This document shows positions 31,167 through 41,257 of a stretch of 64,000 nt of DNA, piece after piece (positions within the stretch are counted from its first letter, which is position 1; each line of letters starts with the position of its first letter). The DNA comes from Desulfobacteraceae bacterium Eth-SRB2 (GTDB lineage: Bacteria; Desulfobacterota; Desulfobacteria; Desulfobacterales; UBA11574), in NCBI GenBank assembly GCA_004193595.1, contig RPGQ01000001.1:276418-340417 (forward strand). Direction: 5' to 3'. A program made the translations under genes and the position numbers. The notes beneath the pieces were generated by a model. The model was given only the letters and a program-made list of their open reading frames with translations. It did no database searches and was not told where the DNA came from.

Positions 31167-32650
31167 ATGGCGGCAAGTCTTTCTTTGATTATCGTTCTGG
31201 GGTTGCTGGCGGATTATATCTTTCGGCGGATAAAAATGCCGGGGCTGGTGGAAATGCTCATCGTAGGCATTCTATGCGGGCCATATGTATGCAATCTAAT
31301 GAAACCGGAAATGATGCAGGTATCAGGGAACTTTCGCAAGATCGCCCTAATCGTTATCTTGCTACGTGCCGGGTTTGAACTGCACAGAGACACTCTTCAT
31401 AGCGTCGGCCGCGCAGCCCTTCTGATGAGCGCTGTGCCTGCTGTTTTTGAAATCGTCGGAGTCATGCTGGTCGCCCCAAAGTGGCTCCACATCGATTATA
31501 TTGAGGCCGCGATCCTGGGCGCCATTCTGGGGGCGGTCTCTCCGGCAGTGGTTGTCCCTCTGATGATCGATTTTATGGACCGCGGTCGAGGTGCTAAAAA
31601 GGGTATCCCAACGATGGTACTGGCGGCATCGTCGGTAGACGATGTATTCGTTATTGTTCTGTTTACTATCTTTCTTGGAATGTATGGCGGTGGCCAGATT
31701 AATCTTTGGGCCAAATTGGGAGAAATTCCGGTTTCTATTACCCTGGGGATTCTTGCGGGAGTCATTCCCGGTTATTTTTTATACCGTCTTTTTACAAAAT
31801 ACGACTGGAAGCCGCCAAACGGACAATCATTATAATAGGTGTTGCGATTCTCCTTACCTGGCTTGAAACCGCTTGTGAACAATGGGTGCCAATTGCAAGT
31901 CTTTTAGGCGTAATGGCAATAGGCTTTATTATCCTGGAAAAGGCCGAGCCCATCGCCTATATCATCTCTCAAAATCTAAAAAAAATCTGGATATTTGCAG
32001 AATTGCTCCTTTTCGTCCTTGTGGGCGCCCAGGTCAATGTTCAAGTAGCCTGGAAGGCTGGTCTTGCTGGCACACTGGTCATTCTGGTTGGACTGATATT
32101 TCGAAGTGTCGGAACGTATTTGTCGCTCATTGGGACGCCTTTTGATTGGAAAGAAAAACTATTTTGCGTGGTGGCTTATATCCCCAAAGCGACGGTCCAG
32201 GCTGCCATTGGGGCGGTGCCTCTTGCTGCCGGTGTAGCTTCGGGAGAGGTTATTCTGGCGGTTGCTGTTTTATCCATTCTCCTAACGGCACCCATTGGGG
32301 CTATTGGCATTATGATTTTTGGTGAAAGAATTCTAGATTATGGTAAACTTTCGAGGTACAGATTCAAAGAGTTGCGTCAAAAGCTGGCGCTACCCCATGT
32401 GGGCGAGAGGCTTAGAAGCAAAAAATCCGGTAGAATATGGAAGGTGGTCGAGGAAAAAGAAGTATGGCTGGAAGAACTCTCTGCTTTCGGCAGTTCTGAT
32501 AACGCTCCCCGCATGATTCCGGCAATTTACATACGGTACTGGGGGGAAGAAATCCGTAAGGAGACAGGCAAAGATAAGATCCTGTCGTTTAAATACAGCC
32601 AAAAAGATCCTTCCTTTCAGGATCACTGGGAAATTCTTTACGATTGGTGA
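31167..32650 (+). pseudogene. Cation:proton antiporter (CPA family), frameshifted
   Basis: Two overlapping frames encode one protein. The first (31167-31835) gives a start with IIVLGLLADYIFRRIKMPGLVEMLIVGILCGPYV and proceeds to GVIPGYFLYRLFTKY. The second, in a different frame, continues at about 31800 with RLEAAKRTIIIIGVAILLTWLE to the end of the membrane domain and a soluble tail of about 90 residues. Joined, they give a normal-length antiporter (about 490 residues, 11-13 membrane segments). One base is lost near TTTTTACAAAATACGACTGG (31791-31810). It may be a real inactivating mutation, a recoding site or a sequence error. No ribosome site problem at the ATG (GAGGAG upstream). Confidence 0.8.
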
Positions 32651-32718
32651 ATATTCACCGTTTTTGGCAATGTTGTTTCACACTGCAATACGACCATAAA
32701 TAAAATGAAGGATTGCTA

Positions 32719-33909
32719 ATGGTAAAGCTACCTGGCCGAGAGAAACACCGAGATATTTTTTCCCGAGGGGCTTTGCGGTTTGTCGTCCTTATCGGAGTGG
32801 TAAGTCTCTTTGCAGATATGACCTATGAAGCTGCACGGAGTCTGAACGGGCCTTATTTAGCTTATCTGGGCGCAAGTGCTGCGGCAGTCGGCGTCATTGC
32901 GGGTTTGGGTGAATTGGCCGGGTATGGCTTGCGACTTTTATCCGGATATATCAGTGATCGAACGGGAAAATATTGGCTCATCACAAGCCTTGGCTATACA
33001 ATAAATCTTCTGGCCGTTCCTCTACTTGCGCTGACCGGACACTGGATGACTGCGGCAGTGCTCATGGTAACGGAACGGATCGGAAAAGCGATTCGCACAC
33101 CTGCCCGTGACGTCATGCTTTCACACGCCGGCAAGGAAATTGGCTCCGGATGGGCCTTTGGACTGCATGAGTTTATGGATCAGATAGGTGCTGTTTCAGG
33201 TCCTTTGATCATTGCGGGAGTATTTTATTTCAAAGGAGGATATCAACTGGGATATGCAGTTCTGGTCGCACCCGCAATACTGGCGCTGGCAGTCCTTTTT
33301 ATAGCACGGTTGATGTATCCCCGGCCGCGTGTTTTTGAGACGGCTCTGCCGGAAGCGAATAGCAACGGCAAGCAAAGCGTTTTCTGGCTTTATATGGTGG
33401 CTGTCTCCTTTATTGCTGTGGGATATGCTGATTTTCCCCTTATAGCTTTCCATTTCAAAAAAACCGCTGCAGTTTCCGACAATCTGATTCCTTTGTTTTA
33501 TGCTGTGGCAATGGCAACAGATGCTGTTGCAGCGCTGCTTTTCGGGCGGCTTTTTGACCGTATGGGTATCTTTACACTGATGATCGGAGTGTCTTTCTCC
33601 TCACTTTTCGCACCGCTGGTTTTCTTCGGAGACCCAAAGTCGGCTCTTGTCGGTATGGCTTTTTGGGGGATTGGCATGGGTGCACAGGAATCAGTCATGC
33701 GTGCCACTATTGCAGAACTGGCACCGGCAGACAAACGCGGTTTGGCTTTCGGGATTTTCAATACGGGATACGGACTTTTCTGGTTTCTCGGAAGCGCCTT
33801 GATGGGAATTTTATATGATGTATCCATTGGCGCTTTGGTTGTTGTTTCGGTTGTGATGCAAGTAGCTTCGATTATTATACTTATCCGAACGAAATATATT
33901 CAACCTTAA
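32719..33909 (+). CDS. Major facilitator superfamily transporter
   Basis: A 396-residue membrane protein with 11-12 hydrophobic segments. ARSLNGPYLAYLGASAAAVGVIAGLGELAGYGLRLLSGYISDRTGKYW contains the MFS loop 2-3 type motif (SGYISDRTGKYW); a second half repeats the pattern (LLFGRLFDRMG). ERIGKAIRTPARDVMLSHAG matches a subgroup often annotated as MFS efflux or uncharacterised carriers. The substrate is unknown. AAGGA precedes ATG 32719. It follows the antiporter gene by 69 bases and is followed by the GTPase gene at 22 bases, so the three could be one transcript. Confidence 0.88.
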   Translation: MVKLPGREKHRDIFSRGALRFVVLIGVVSLFADMTYEAARSLNGPYLAYLGASAAAVGVIAGLGELAGYGLRLLSGYISDRTGKYWLITSLGYTINLLAVPLLALTGHWMTAAVLMVTERIGKAIRTPARDVMLSHAGKEIGSGWAFGLHEFMDQIGAVSGPLIIAGVFYFKGGYQLGYAVLVAPAILALAVLFIARLMYPRPRVFETALPEANSNGKQSVFWLYMVAVSFIAVGYADFPLIAFHFKKTAAVSDNLIPLFYAVAMATDAVAALLFGRLFDRMGIFTLMIGVSFSSLFAPLVFFGDPKSALVGMAFWGIGMGAQESVMRATIAELAPADKRGLAFGIFNTGYGLFWFLGSALMGILYDVSIGALVVVSVVMQVASIIILIRTKYIQP

Positions 33910-33930
33910 ATAGTGGGAGGTAAAATTGTC

Positions 33931-35253
33931 ATGTCCAGTCAATATGCTTTAATTAAAGACGGTCTTCAGGAAATTGTCCAAAATCTTTCTCAAATAAATG
34001 AGGATAGCGGAGGTGAAAGGCTGAACGAAGTTTCTGACAAGTTAACTCTTGAACAGTTTAATTTGGTAGTGATGGGCCAGTTTAAAAGAGGCAAATCTAC
34101 ACTTATTAATGCCCTTTTGGGGGCTGAAATTTTACCTACCGCCATTGTGCCATTAACCTCAATTGTCACTATCATACGTTATGGCAAGGAAAGCAAGGCT
34201 GAGGTACGATATTTAAATGATAACAAAGAAGATATCCAGCTTTCGGACATCCCCAAATTTGTTACCGAAAAAGAAAATCCAAAAAACAAACTGGGAGTAA
34301 AAGATGTGGAGGTCTTTTATCCGTCTGACTATTTAAAAAACGGGGTTCGGATTATTGATACGCCGGGAGTAGGTTCGGTGTTTAAGCATAATACGGATGT
34401 CGCTTATGCTTATTTGCCGTATGTGGATGCCGGCATATTTATTGTAACCCCCGATCCGCCGCTTGGTGAGGCTGAACACCGGTTTTTAAAAGAGGTTCGG
34501 GAGCATGCTAACAAGTTTTTCTTTGTTTTAAACAAGACTGATCTGGTTGATGAAAAAGATTTGGCCGAATCCATAGCTCTTACCGATGATCTTTTAAGAA
34601 AAACCTTAGAAAAGCCAGTAAATCTTTACCCGGTTTCAGCTAAATTTGCTTTGACGGGGAAGCTGCAAGGCGATAGCGAAAAATTAACGAGATCCGGTGT
34701 TTTGACTTTTGAAAGAGATCTCACAGATTTTCTACACTGCGAAAAAGGTAAAACCTTTCTCCATTCGGTGATCAGTTCCCTTTTGAAATATATCGCCGAT
34801 GAGACCATGGCTTGTAAGCTTGAGCAGGAAGCGGCCAGGCTCACAGTCGAGGAATTAAAGTCCAACATAACCTCGTTTGAAAAATATGCTAAAACAACAA
34901 TAAAAGACCGTGACAGGCAGGGATTTATTCTGGATGGACATATTAATAAGCTCCAACAGGGGCTGGATGAGGATCTGGCAGCTCTTAAAAAAGAAGATCT
35001 ACCGGTTCTGCTTGGAAAATTAGACAAAGTATTTTCCCAAAAGACCGCCCTCAACCCAAGCAGCCATGAGCTTGAAAAGGAAATGGAAAATTATGTTTTT
35101 GAAGAAATCAAGACAATCTTTATAGCCTTCAGAAAAAACGAAACCGAAAAGATCGCAGCGGCCCTGGAGGAAATTTATCTGGATGAATATTGGGATGGGT
35201 GTTTTAATATCACCCTACTGCGCATCGCTGGTGATGGGTCCTCTGGGGAATAG
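33931..35253 (+). CDS. Dynamin-family GTPase, C-terminally shortened
   Basis: A 440-residue protein with a dynamin-type G domain: G1 GQFKRGKSTLINALLG, G2 region TAIVPLTS, G3 DTPGVGS, G4 NKTD. A helical stalk-like region follows (about 270-430). Bacterial dynamin-like proteins are usually 550 residues or longer with a membrane-binding paddle and C-terminal helices. Here the frame stops after CFNITLLRIAGDGSSGE, shortly after the helical part, so it seems truncated, perhaps by an old rearrangement. Start ATG 33931 with GGGAGG ten bases upstream. Role inferred from the family: membrane remodelling or repair. Confidence 0.82.
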   Translation: MSSQYALIKDGLQEIVQNLSQINEDSGGERLNEVSDKLTLEQFNLVVMGQFKRGKSTLINALLGAEILPTAIVPLTSIVTIIRYGKESKAEVRYLNDNKEDIQLSDIPKFVTEKENPKNKLGVKDVEVFYPSDYLKNGVRIIDTPGVGSVFKHNTDVAYAYLPYVDAGIFIVTPDPPLGEAEHRFLKEVREHANKFFFVLNKTDLVDEKDLAESIALTDDLLRKTLEKPVNLYPVSAKFALTGKLQGDSEKLTRSGVLTFERDLTDFLHCEKGKTFLHSVISSLLKYIADETMACKLEQEAARLTVEELKSNITSFEKYAKTTIKDRDRQGFILDGHINKLQQGLDEDLAALKKEDLPVLLGKLDKVFSQKTALNPSSHELEKEMENYVFEEIKTIFIAFRKNETEKIAAALEEIYLDEYWDGCFNITLLRIAGDGSSGE

Positions 35254-35333
35254 CTTTTCCTTCCCTCTGCCTCCCTGATCCCGAGGGTAAGCCAGCCATC
35301 CCTACTTACAATAAAAAAGCCATTGCTGCGTTT

Positions 35334-36128
35334 CTAAAAATTAACACTATGCTGAATAGCAATTTCTTTTAGATATTGAAACACGTAGGGCCCCTCTGAA
35401 GAAGCCTGTTCCTTGCCTGATGCAACGTTTTGAATAAATTCAAGTTTTTCTCTATCAAAACTTCCTGCCTGCGTTTCGATCAATTTCAAAGCGTTATGAA
35501 TGATGCTGTAAAGGACCATGGGACCGAATAGAACCTCCCCGCTTTCTTTTTGGCTCAACGCCCCCATAATTTTATGGTGACCGATCCTGAAGGCTTTGGG
35601 CGGCGCGCGGTAACCCAGAATTTCGGCAAAAAGGTCAATAGACTCCACAACTCCGTCTGCATATTCTCTTTCCAGGGATGCCGTGCCGTCCTTTGCTATT
35701 TCATCGAGGTCGGATTCATCGCAGGAGAGATCCAAACCATCGATACATTCTTTTTGAATTGTTTTTACAGATTCCTCTTTTTTACTGATGACCACATCCT
35801 TATCCTTTAATATCTTGATAACATTAAACGGGTTCATCATTTCCTTTACCGTAGGGGTCTTACGCATGGCCACGTCATAAACGGTCGTATGGTAAATCGC
35901 AAGATCATTGTCCAGAACCACAATCCTGGTTTTTTCGGCATCAACATCCTCGATAAAAAGATCAAGATCACGTTTTCTTTTATATGTATAGGAAACCATT
36001 TCCAGAAGGCTGCGCATGGTTTTCTTGTCAACCTTGCGGCCACTCTCCACAGGACCGATGGAGGCAATTACCTGCTTCGCCATTTTATCGATGGTAATCT
36101 TTTGTAAGAGGTTTTCTTTAAAAGACAT
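35334..36128 (-). CDS. Conserved hypothetical protein, 264 residues
   Basis: A soluble protein with no family I recognise. It contains an N-terminal helical part, a central acidic segment (DGLDLSCDESDLDEIAKDG) and a C-terminal helical part (FGPMVLYSIIHNALKLIETQAGSFDREKLEFIQNVASGK). There is no signal peptide or membrane segment. AAGGAG five bases before the ATG supports it as a real gene. It converges on the dynamin-like gene and is separated from citrate synthase by a repeat element. Confidence 0.7.
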   Translation of the reverse strand: MSFKENLLQKITIDKMAKQVIASIGPVESGRKVDKKTMRSLLEMVSYTYKRKRDLDLFIEDVDAEKTRIVVLDNDLAIYHTTVYDVAMRKTPTVKEMMNPFNVIKILKDKDVVISKKEESVKTIQKECIDGLDLSCDESDLDEIAKDGTASLEREYADGVVESIDLFAEILGYRAPPKAFRIGHHKIMGALSQKESGEVLFGPMVLYSIIHNALKLIETQAGSFDREKLEFIQNVASGKEQASSEGPYVFQYLKEIAIQHSVNF

Positions 36129-36230
36129 GATGTCTCCTTGTAATTTTACGTAAAAAAGTTTTATTTCCCTGGAACGCTATTTATGGTTACCACAGCCCCG
36201 CATCCAAGTAAACTATGCTTTCAATTCCTT

Positions 36231-36509
36231 GACAGGGTAAATGCATTTGATTTCGGTGCAGCGTAGCGACGGCGTGTTTCTCTTAGAAATCGACGACTGT
36301 TTGAAGAACTTTAGCACGCGTTAGCCCGAGCCGAATGGAATTATTACACAAAAAATCAATGGGATAATATAGCAACGAATTGTTCTTAATAACTCTTGTG
36401 CGGCTCGAGCTTACGGGTGCTTAAGCACAAGTTTCAGTCGGTTGGAAAGAGATACACGCCGTCGTGGAGCGTTCTCACTGTATGGAGATTTAAATGCGTT
36501 TGACCTGAA
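36231..36509. repeat. About 280-bp MITE-like element, family F
   Basis: Left end CAGGGTAAATGCATTTGATT and right end TTAAATGCGTTTGACCTGAA are inverted repeats; inside, GACGGCGTGT and ACACGCCGTC form a second arm pair. Interior has TGTGCGGCTCGAGC and a possible partner TAGCCCGAGCCGAA. The left end recurs at 47648-47680. The rest of the 36129-36713 gap is AT-rich; I see no gene in it. Confidence 0.78.
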
Positions 36510-36713
36510 TTATTTGATCATTGCTTGACCAAATAACAATATTCATGTATTAATAAATTTTTTAACCGCTACATATAAAAAGAAACTATCCTCGGTTTAA
36601 AAAAACCATCATTCTTTTCTCTTAATTTTTTGAAAATATAGGCATTTTAATTTTATGCTGACCGCATGTAATATAAATAGAAAATCGCTTGTTTTGTGAA
36701 AAAAGGATAAATT

Positions 36714-37994
36714 ATGTCTGAAAACGTAAAGATTGAATTTGAAGGAAAAACATATGAATTTCCGATTGTCGTCGGTTCTGAAGGGGAAAAGGCCATCGAC
36801 ATATCAAATCTTCGCCAGAAGACAGGTTTGATTACACTCGATCCGGGATACGCCAATACCGGTAGCTGCATGAGCACCATCACTTTCATGGACGGTGAAA
36901 AGGGAATTTTGCGTTATCGCGGCATTCCGGTTGAAGAGCTGGCCGAGCATTCGAGTTTTATTGAGACAGCCTATCTATTAATCATCGGGAGGCTTCCTTC
37001 AAGGGATGAACTCAACCGGACTTCGGTTCTTTTTAATGACCATTCGCTGGTGCATGAGGATATGCAGATTTTTTATCAGAACTTTCCCAGGGCGTCCCAC
37101 CCCATGGGAATCCTTTCAGCCATGGTAAACGCTTTAAGAAGTTTTTACCCCGAACTTTCGGTCATCGAAGAGGAAATAAATATTACGGTGACCCGTCTGC
37201 TCTCCAAAGTTAGAACCATGGCCGCCATGTCCTATAAAATATCCAGGGGTCATAAGGTGGTTTACCCCCGGCCGGATCTTTCGTATTGCGCCAATTTTCT
37301 GAACATGATGTTTGATACTCCCGTCAAACCTTACGTAATTGATGAGGATCTTGTTAACGCGTTGAACGTTTTCTGGATTCTTCATGCGGATCATGAGCAA
37401 AACTGCTCTACCTCGGCAGTACGGCTTGTAGGAAGCGGTAGAGTCAATCTTTTTGCTGCGATTTCTGCCGGAATTGCAGCGCTTTGGGGCCCCTTGCACG
37501 GCGGAGCCAACCAGGCCGTAATCGAAATGCTCACCGAAATTCAAAAAGACGGCGGCAATTATCACCGGGCGATTCAAAGAGCCAAAGACAAAAAAGACCC
37601 TTTTCGGCTTATGGGTTTTGGGCACAGGGTTTACAAGGCCTATGACCCCCGTGCCAAAATTATAAAAAAGGTGTGCCATAAGGTTCTTAATAAACTCAAT
37701 ATTAACGATCCGTTACTCGACTTAGCACAGGGACTCGAGGCAGCCGCCCTAAAAGATGATTATTTCATCGAATATAATCTGTATCCCAACGTGGATTTTT
37801 ACAGCGGCATCATTCTGCGCGTCATGGGAATTCCCACCAACATGTTTACGGTCATGTTCGCTATCGGGAGAATGGCGGGATGGATTGCCCAGTGGAAAGA
37901 AGGCGCCGATGATCCCAAATGGAAACTCGGACGGCCCCGCCAAATTTATATTGGACCAAAGAAAACAAAATATATACCTGTTGATGAGCGCTGA
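36714..37994 (+). CDS. gltA: Citrate synthase
   Basis: A 426-residue protein that condenses acetyl-CoA and oxaloacetate to citrate. Active-site regions are intact: ILHADHEQNCSTSAVR (His), GPLHGGANQAV (His) and GFGHRVYKAYDPRA, plus a C-terminal arginine segment. The N-terminal small domain (FEGKTYEFPIVVGSEGEKAIDISNLR) and length resemble the GltA-type enzymes of Gram-negative bacteria. AAGGAT precedes the ATG. It is followed after 15 bases by the DUF885 gene, so both may be co-transcribed. Well conserved with no sign of decay. Confidence 0.96.
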   Translation: MSENVKIEFEGKTYEFPIVVGSEGEKAIDISNLRQKTGLITLDPGYANTGSCMSTITFMDGEKGILRYRGIPVEELAEHSSFIETAYLLIIGRLPSRDELNRTSVLFNDHSLVHEDMQIFYQNFPRASHPMGILSAMVNALRSFYPELSVIEEEINITVTRLLSKVRTMAAMSYKISRGHKVVYPRPDLSYCANFLNMMFDTPVKPYVIDEDLVNALNVFWILHADHEQNCSTSAVRLVGSGRVNLFAAISAGIAALWGPLHGGANQAVIEMLTEIQKDGGNYHRAIQRAKDKKDPFRLMGFGHRVYKAYDPRAKIIKKVCHKVLNKLNINDPLLDLAQGLEAAALKDDYFIEYNLYPNVDFYSGIILRVMGIPTNMFTVMFAIGRMAGWIAQWKEGADDPKWKLGRPRQIYIGPKKTKYIPVDER

Positions 37995-38009
37995 TTCGAA
38001 CATCTCGCC

Positions 38010-39641
38010 ATGAAAATACCCCATATTCAGCTTGCCTCACGCTACTTTGATGATCTGGCCGGACGATTTCCGGTGATGTGCGCCAGCGATGAATTCCATT
38101 TCTTACCGAGGGCCCAGGCCGCCTCGGAATATTACGACAGGCTGGACGACTTAGAGGGTAGCACAATTGAAGAATGCGTGGACCGATTGAGATCATTTAA
38201 GCAGGAGTTAGCCCTTTTAACCGCCGGTGAAAAAGACCTTGAAACGCTTATTGATCTTGACTTGTTAACGGCCAATGTTTCGGGAATTTTGATCGAGCTG
38301 GAACATAATAAGTCCTGGCGCCATAATCCGTTGCTGTACTTGAAGATCGCTTTCATAGGAATCGATCATGCCCTGAATAAACCGGCTTCCCATACCCGGG
38401 AACGGATACATAGAACGCTAAAGCGCATATCCGCTGTCCCCAGACTCTTGAATCAGGCAGTGGACAATATTGACGGCGTTCCCGAGACGTATCACCAAGC
38501 CGCCCGGGCCATGCTCCATGACGGAAAGCAATACTTAGAACAAGCTGTGGGTGGATTTTGCACGCAATACCCAGGGCTGTTTTCAAAGGACTTTCAAAAA
38601 GCACTGGCCGCTCTTAATGATTTTGACAAATATCTGGAGGACATTCCTCCTGTTCCGGATCGAATGTTTGCAATGCCATCCCTTGAATCCAGTCTCAAAG
38701 ATCATTTTTTGTCTGTTCTCAGTTTGGATGAAGTGTTCCAGATTGCCGTGGATGAGTGGTGGGAAAATCTCCAACAACTGGAGAAAATACAGTCAAAAAT
38801 CGACCCACGTAAATCGTGGCAGGATCTGTACCATGATTTTTGTCCCGATATAGGGGAAATCGATACCATTGCACTTTACCGGCGGGAAACAGAACTCCTG
38901 CGACGGTTTTTCCGCAATCATGGATTTAGAGAAGAAGATCTTTGTGCATCCCTGGAAATTACCGCAACGCCGTATTATCTGAAGTCGGTTCGAAGTGCAG
39001 CTTCTTTCGGAGCAGCCTTGAGCTCGGATGCCGGGGAGAAAAGTTTTTTTTTCATTACCACTCGCTTTCCACAGCAACAAAGCAGTGCCCCTGAAAACGA
39101 CCTTCTCAGAAAGCGGCTCCACCGGGAGTACAAATTTTTGACAGCACATGAGACAATTCCCGGGCACCATTTGCTCGATTCGATTCGGAGAAGATTGGAA
39201 AATCCCGTGCGCCGTCAGATCGAGTCACCTCTTTTTTATGAAGGCTGGGCGTATTATGCCGAGTCACTTTTGACCGAGCAAGGCTATGTGCAAAATCCCA
39301 TGGAATATTTGGTTGACTACAAGCGCAGGTTGTGGCGTTCCGCTCGATGCCAAATTGATGTAGGTCTCCATGCAGGATTTCTTACCCTCGCGGATTCTGT
39401 AGAACTTTTATTGACCGCCGGGTTCAACAGGGAAGAGGCCCAAAGACAGATATATCGTTTTCAATTGAATCCCGGATATCAATTATGTTACAGTCTGGGG
39501 CGTTATGAGATTATGAGATTGAAAAAAGCCTACGAAAATAGGATGGGTAGTGAGCAGTTTCATGCTTTCTTACTGGAAGGCGGGGAACTGCCGTTTCACT
39601 GGATAGAGAAAAGATTTCAAGCACTGAATATTAAAGAGTGA
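38010..39641 (+). CDS. DUF885-family metallopeptidase-like protein
   Basis: A 543-residue protein of the DUF885 family. The zinc-binding motif is HETIPGHH (in FLTAHETIPGHHLLDSI), with a downstream Glu region FYEGWAYYAESLLTEQGY; these support a metallo-hydrolase. Family members are annotated as peptidases, but the substrate is generally unknown. There is no signal peptide, so it is cytoplasmic. It starts 15 bp after citrate synthase without a strong ribosome site, suggesting read-through expression. Confidence 0.85.
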   Translation: MKIPHIQLASRYFDDLAGRFPVMCASDEFHFLPRAQAASEYYDRLDDLEGSTIEECVDRLRSFKQELALLTAGEKDLETLIDLDLLTANVSGILIELEHNKSWRHNPLLYLKIAFIGIDHALNKPASHTRERIHRTLKRISAVPRLLNQAVDNIDGVPETYHQAARAMLHDGKQYLEQAVGGFCTQYPGLFSKDFQKALAALNDFDKYLEDIPPVPDRMFAMPSLESSLKDHFLSVLSLDEVFQIAVDEWWENLQQLEKIQSKIDPRKSWQDLYHDFCPDIGEIDTIALYRRETELLRRFFRNHGFREEDLCASLEITATPYYLKSVRSAASFGAALSSDAGEKSFFFITTRFPQQQSSAPENDLLRKRLHREYKFLTAHETIPGHHLLDSIRRRLENPVRRQIESPLFYEGWAYYAESLLTEQGYVQNPMEYLVDYKRRLWRSARCQIDVGLHAGFLTLADSVELLLTAGFNREEAQRQIYRFQLNPGYQLCYSLGRYEIMRLKKAYENRMGSEQFHAFLLEGGELPFHWIEKRFQALNIKE

Positions 39642-39654
39642 AAGCCGGACAAGT

Positions 39655-39778
39655 TAAAAGTGTCTAAAGTGATCTAAAGTGCCTAAAGTTATGGTGTCGC
39701 TTCGCTCCGCTGATTTTATATAATTGACAGAACTCCTTAACTTTAGCTCACTTTAAACTTTAGTTCACTTCAATCTTT
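39655..39778. repeat. 'CTAAAGT' inverted repeat, family D, copy 2
   Basis: GTCTAAAGTGATCTAAAGTG at the left pairs with CTTTAGCTCACTTTAAACTT at the right. Same family as 22917-23064 and 56440-56606. Confidence 0.78.
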
Positions 39779-39864
39779 TGCAGCGATTCTTCAGGCAGAG
39801 CCGAAGAACTCTGACCTGGCCCCGAGGACCAGGTTTTCAATGTAAAAATAAATAAGGGAAAAAA

Positions 39865-41247
39865 ATGAAGGAATTTTTAGGATATCATTCCGAATGGAAT
39901 CTTGGTAGCCCCGGCGGTTGGGATTATCAGCGGATGACTCAAATCATTGGAAAGGCCATATGGAATAGACTCAATGAAATTCGACCTATGGGGATCAAGC
40001 TCGATTTTGACCACCCGCTGCTGTTCCCCATTAATGGTTTCGTAGAGATGCTCGTTGAAGCGCATCGCTCCCGTGAAGGGCGCAATTCCGGACTTATCGC
40101 CGTGGTCGCCGAAGAAGAGACTCTTGAAGATGTAACCGAAAACAAAAATCTTGCCCTGCGTCTGAATGAAATCCATGGACTATCGGGCGCTTTGATGGCC
40201 CCACAGGAACTGGAACTCAACCATGGACGGGTCTGCTGGAAAGGCCGGCCCGTTTCAATAATTTTCATGGATTTCAACACGGATGTTTTGCTGGCGCTGC
40301 ATCGCAGTCACAACTTGAGTCCCGTTTTGCAGGCGGTTCAAGAACGACGGGTCATCAACCCTCGGGGCACCGAACCGATCAATGTAAAAAGTATGTTTGA
40401 AGTTATAACCGGTCCTCACCGCAACAGATTTCATAAGGAAATCGTGAGAAGAACCCCCTGGACCCGGCAGTTTTATTCTCGTCGGACCCATAGCCCCAGG
40501 GGTGAAAAAATCGATGACCTGATTGAATGGACCCGATCCAACTGGGATGATTTGGTCCTTAAACCCGAGAGAGGATACTCGGGAAAAGGCGTACGGGTCG
40601 GACAAGTCAACAAGGATCCGGACGAGGCCGTTAGCCTGGCGTTAAAAGAAAAGAACTATATCGTCCAGGAAAAAATTCCTTTGGCGCTCTGGGCCGAGGA
40701 AATTCCCGTATTGGAAAATGACCATGTGGTTATGGAGCGCTGCCAGACTGATTTCCGCTGCCTCATGGGGAACAAAGGCATGTTTGGATTTTTAGGTCGT
40801 TATGGAGGCGTACCCACAAATGTCGGCAGTGGAGGCGGGGTCCAGCCGCTGGGAGTTCTGAGTTCCGAATTGCCTGTCCGGGATGCGGTGAACAGAATTA
40901 ATGAGGCTATTCTTAGCATTGAATACGAATTGTTGTCTGAAGTTGATCGGATACAGAAAAAAATGGCCATGGACCACGAGTTTACGTATCTTCTGGGTCC
41001 AATCAAAATTGCCCTGAGGCCGAGGGTGATTACCCCTTATCAACTAAACGCGTTGGAAAACTACTGTACAAAATTATGGTCTGATTGCTTGACCTTGGAA
41101 AAAATGTGGTTGACCGGGGAACTGGATGAGATCATTAAGATCGAAGAAGAGGAGTTGGAAATTGCTCGCATGAATCCCTGGGGCGGAGATCCTGCCATTA
41201 TTGCATCGGACGGATTGTTCAGCTTCGGGGCACATCCGGACGGATAA
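39865..41247 (+). CDS. ATP-grasp-like (possibly circularly permuted) protein
   Basis: A 460-residue protein. WDDLVLKPERGYSGKGVRVG and NYIVQEKIPL look like the ATP-binding loop and hinge strand of ATP-grasp ligases; RCLMGNKGMFGFLGRYGGVPTNVGSGGGVQP resembles the later nucleotide/metal segment. The order fits a glutathionylspermidine-synthase/circularly-permuted ATP-grasp-like group. The substrates are unknown. AAGGG precedes the ATG. A methyltransferase gene starts 10 bases after its stop, so the two probably act in one pathway. Confidence 0.68.
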   Translation: MKEFLGYHSEWNLGSPGGWDYQRMTQIIGKAIWNRLNEIRPMGIKLDFDHPLLFPINGFVEMLVEAHRSREGRNSGLIAVVAEEETLEDVTENKNLALRLNEIHGLSGALMAPQELELNHGRVCWKGRPVSIIFMDFNTDVLLALHRSHNLSPVLQAVQERRVINPRGTEPINVKSMFEVITGPHRNRFHKEIVRRTPWTRQFYSRRTHSPRGEKIDDLIEWTRSNWDDLVLKPERGYSGKGVRVGQVNKDPDEAVSLALKEKNYIVQEKIPLALWAEEIPVLENDHVVMERCQTDFRCLMGNKGMFGFLGRYGGVPTNVGSGGGVQPLGVLSSELPVRDAVNRINEAILSIEYELLSEVDRIQKKMAMDHEFTYLLGPIKIALRPRVITPYQLNALENYCTKLWSDCLTLEKMWLTGELDEIIKIEEEELEIARMNPWGGDPAIIASDGLFSFGAHPDG

Positions 41248-41257
41248 GGATTTTAAC

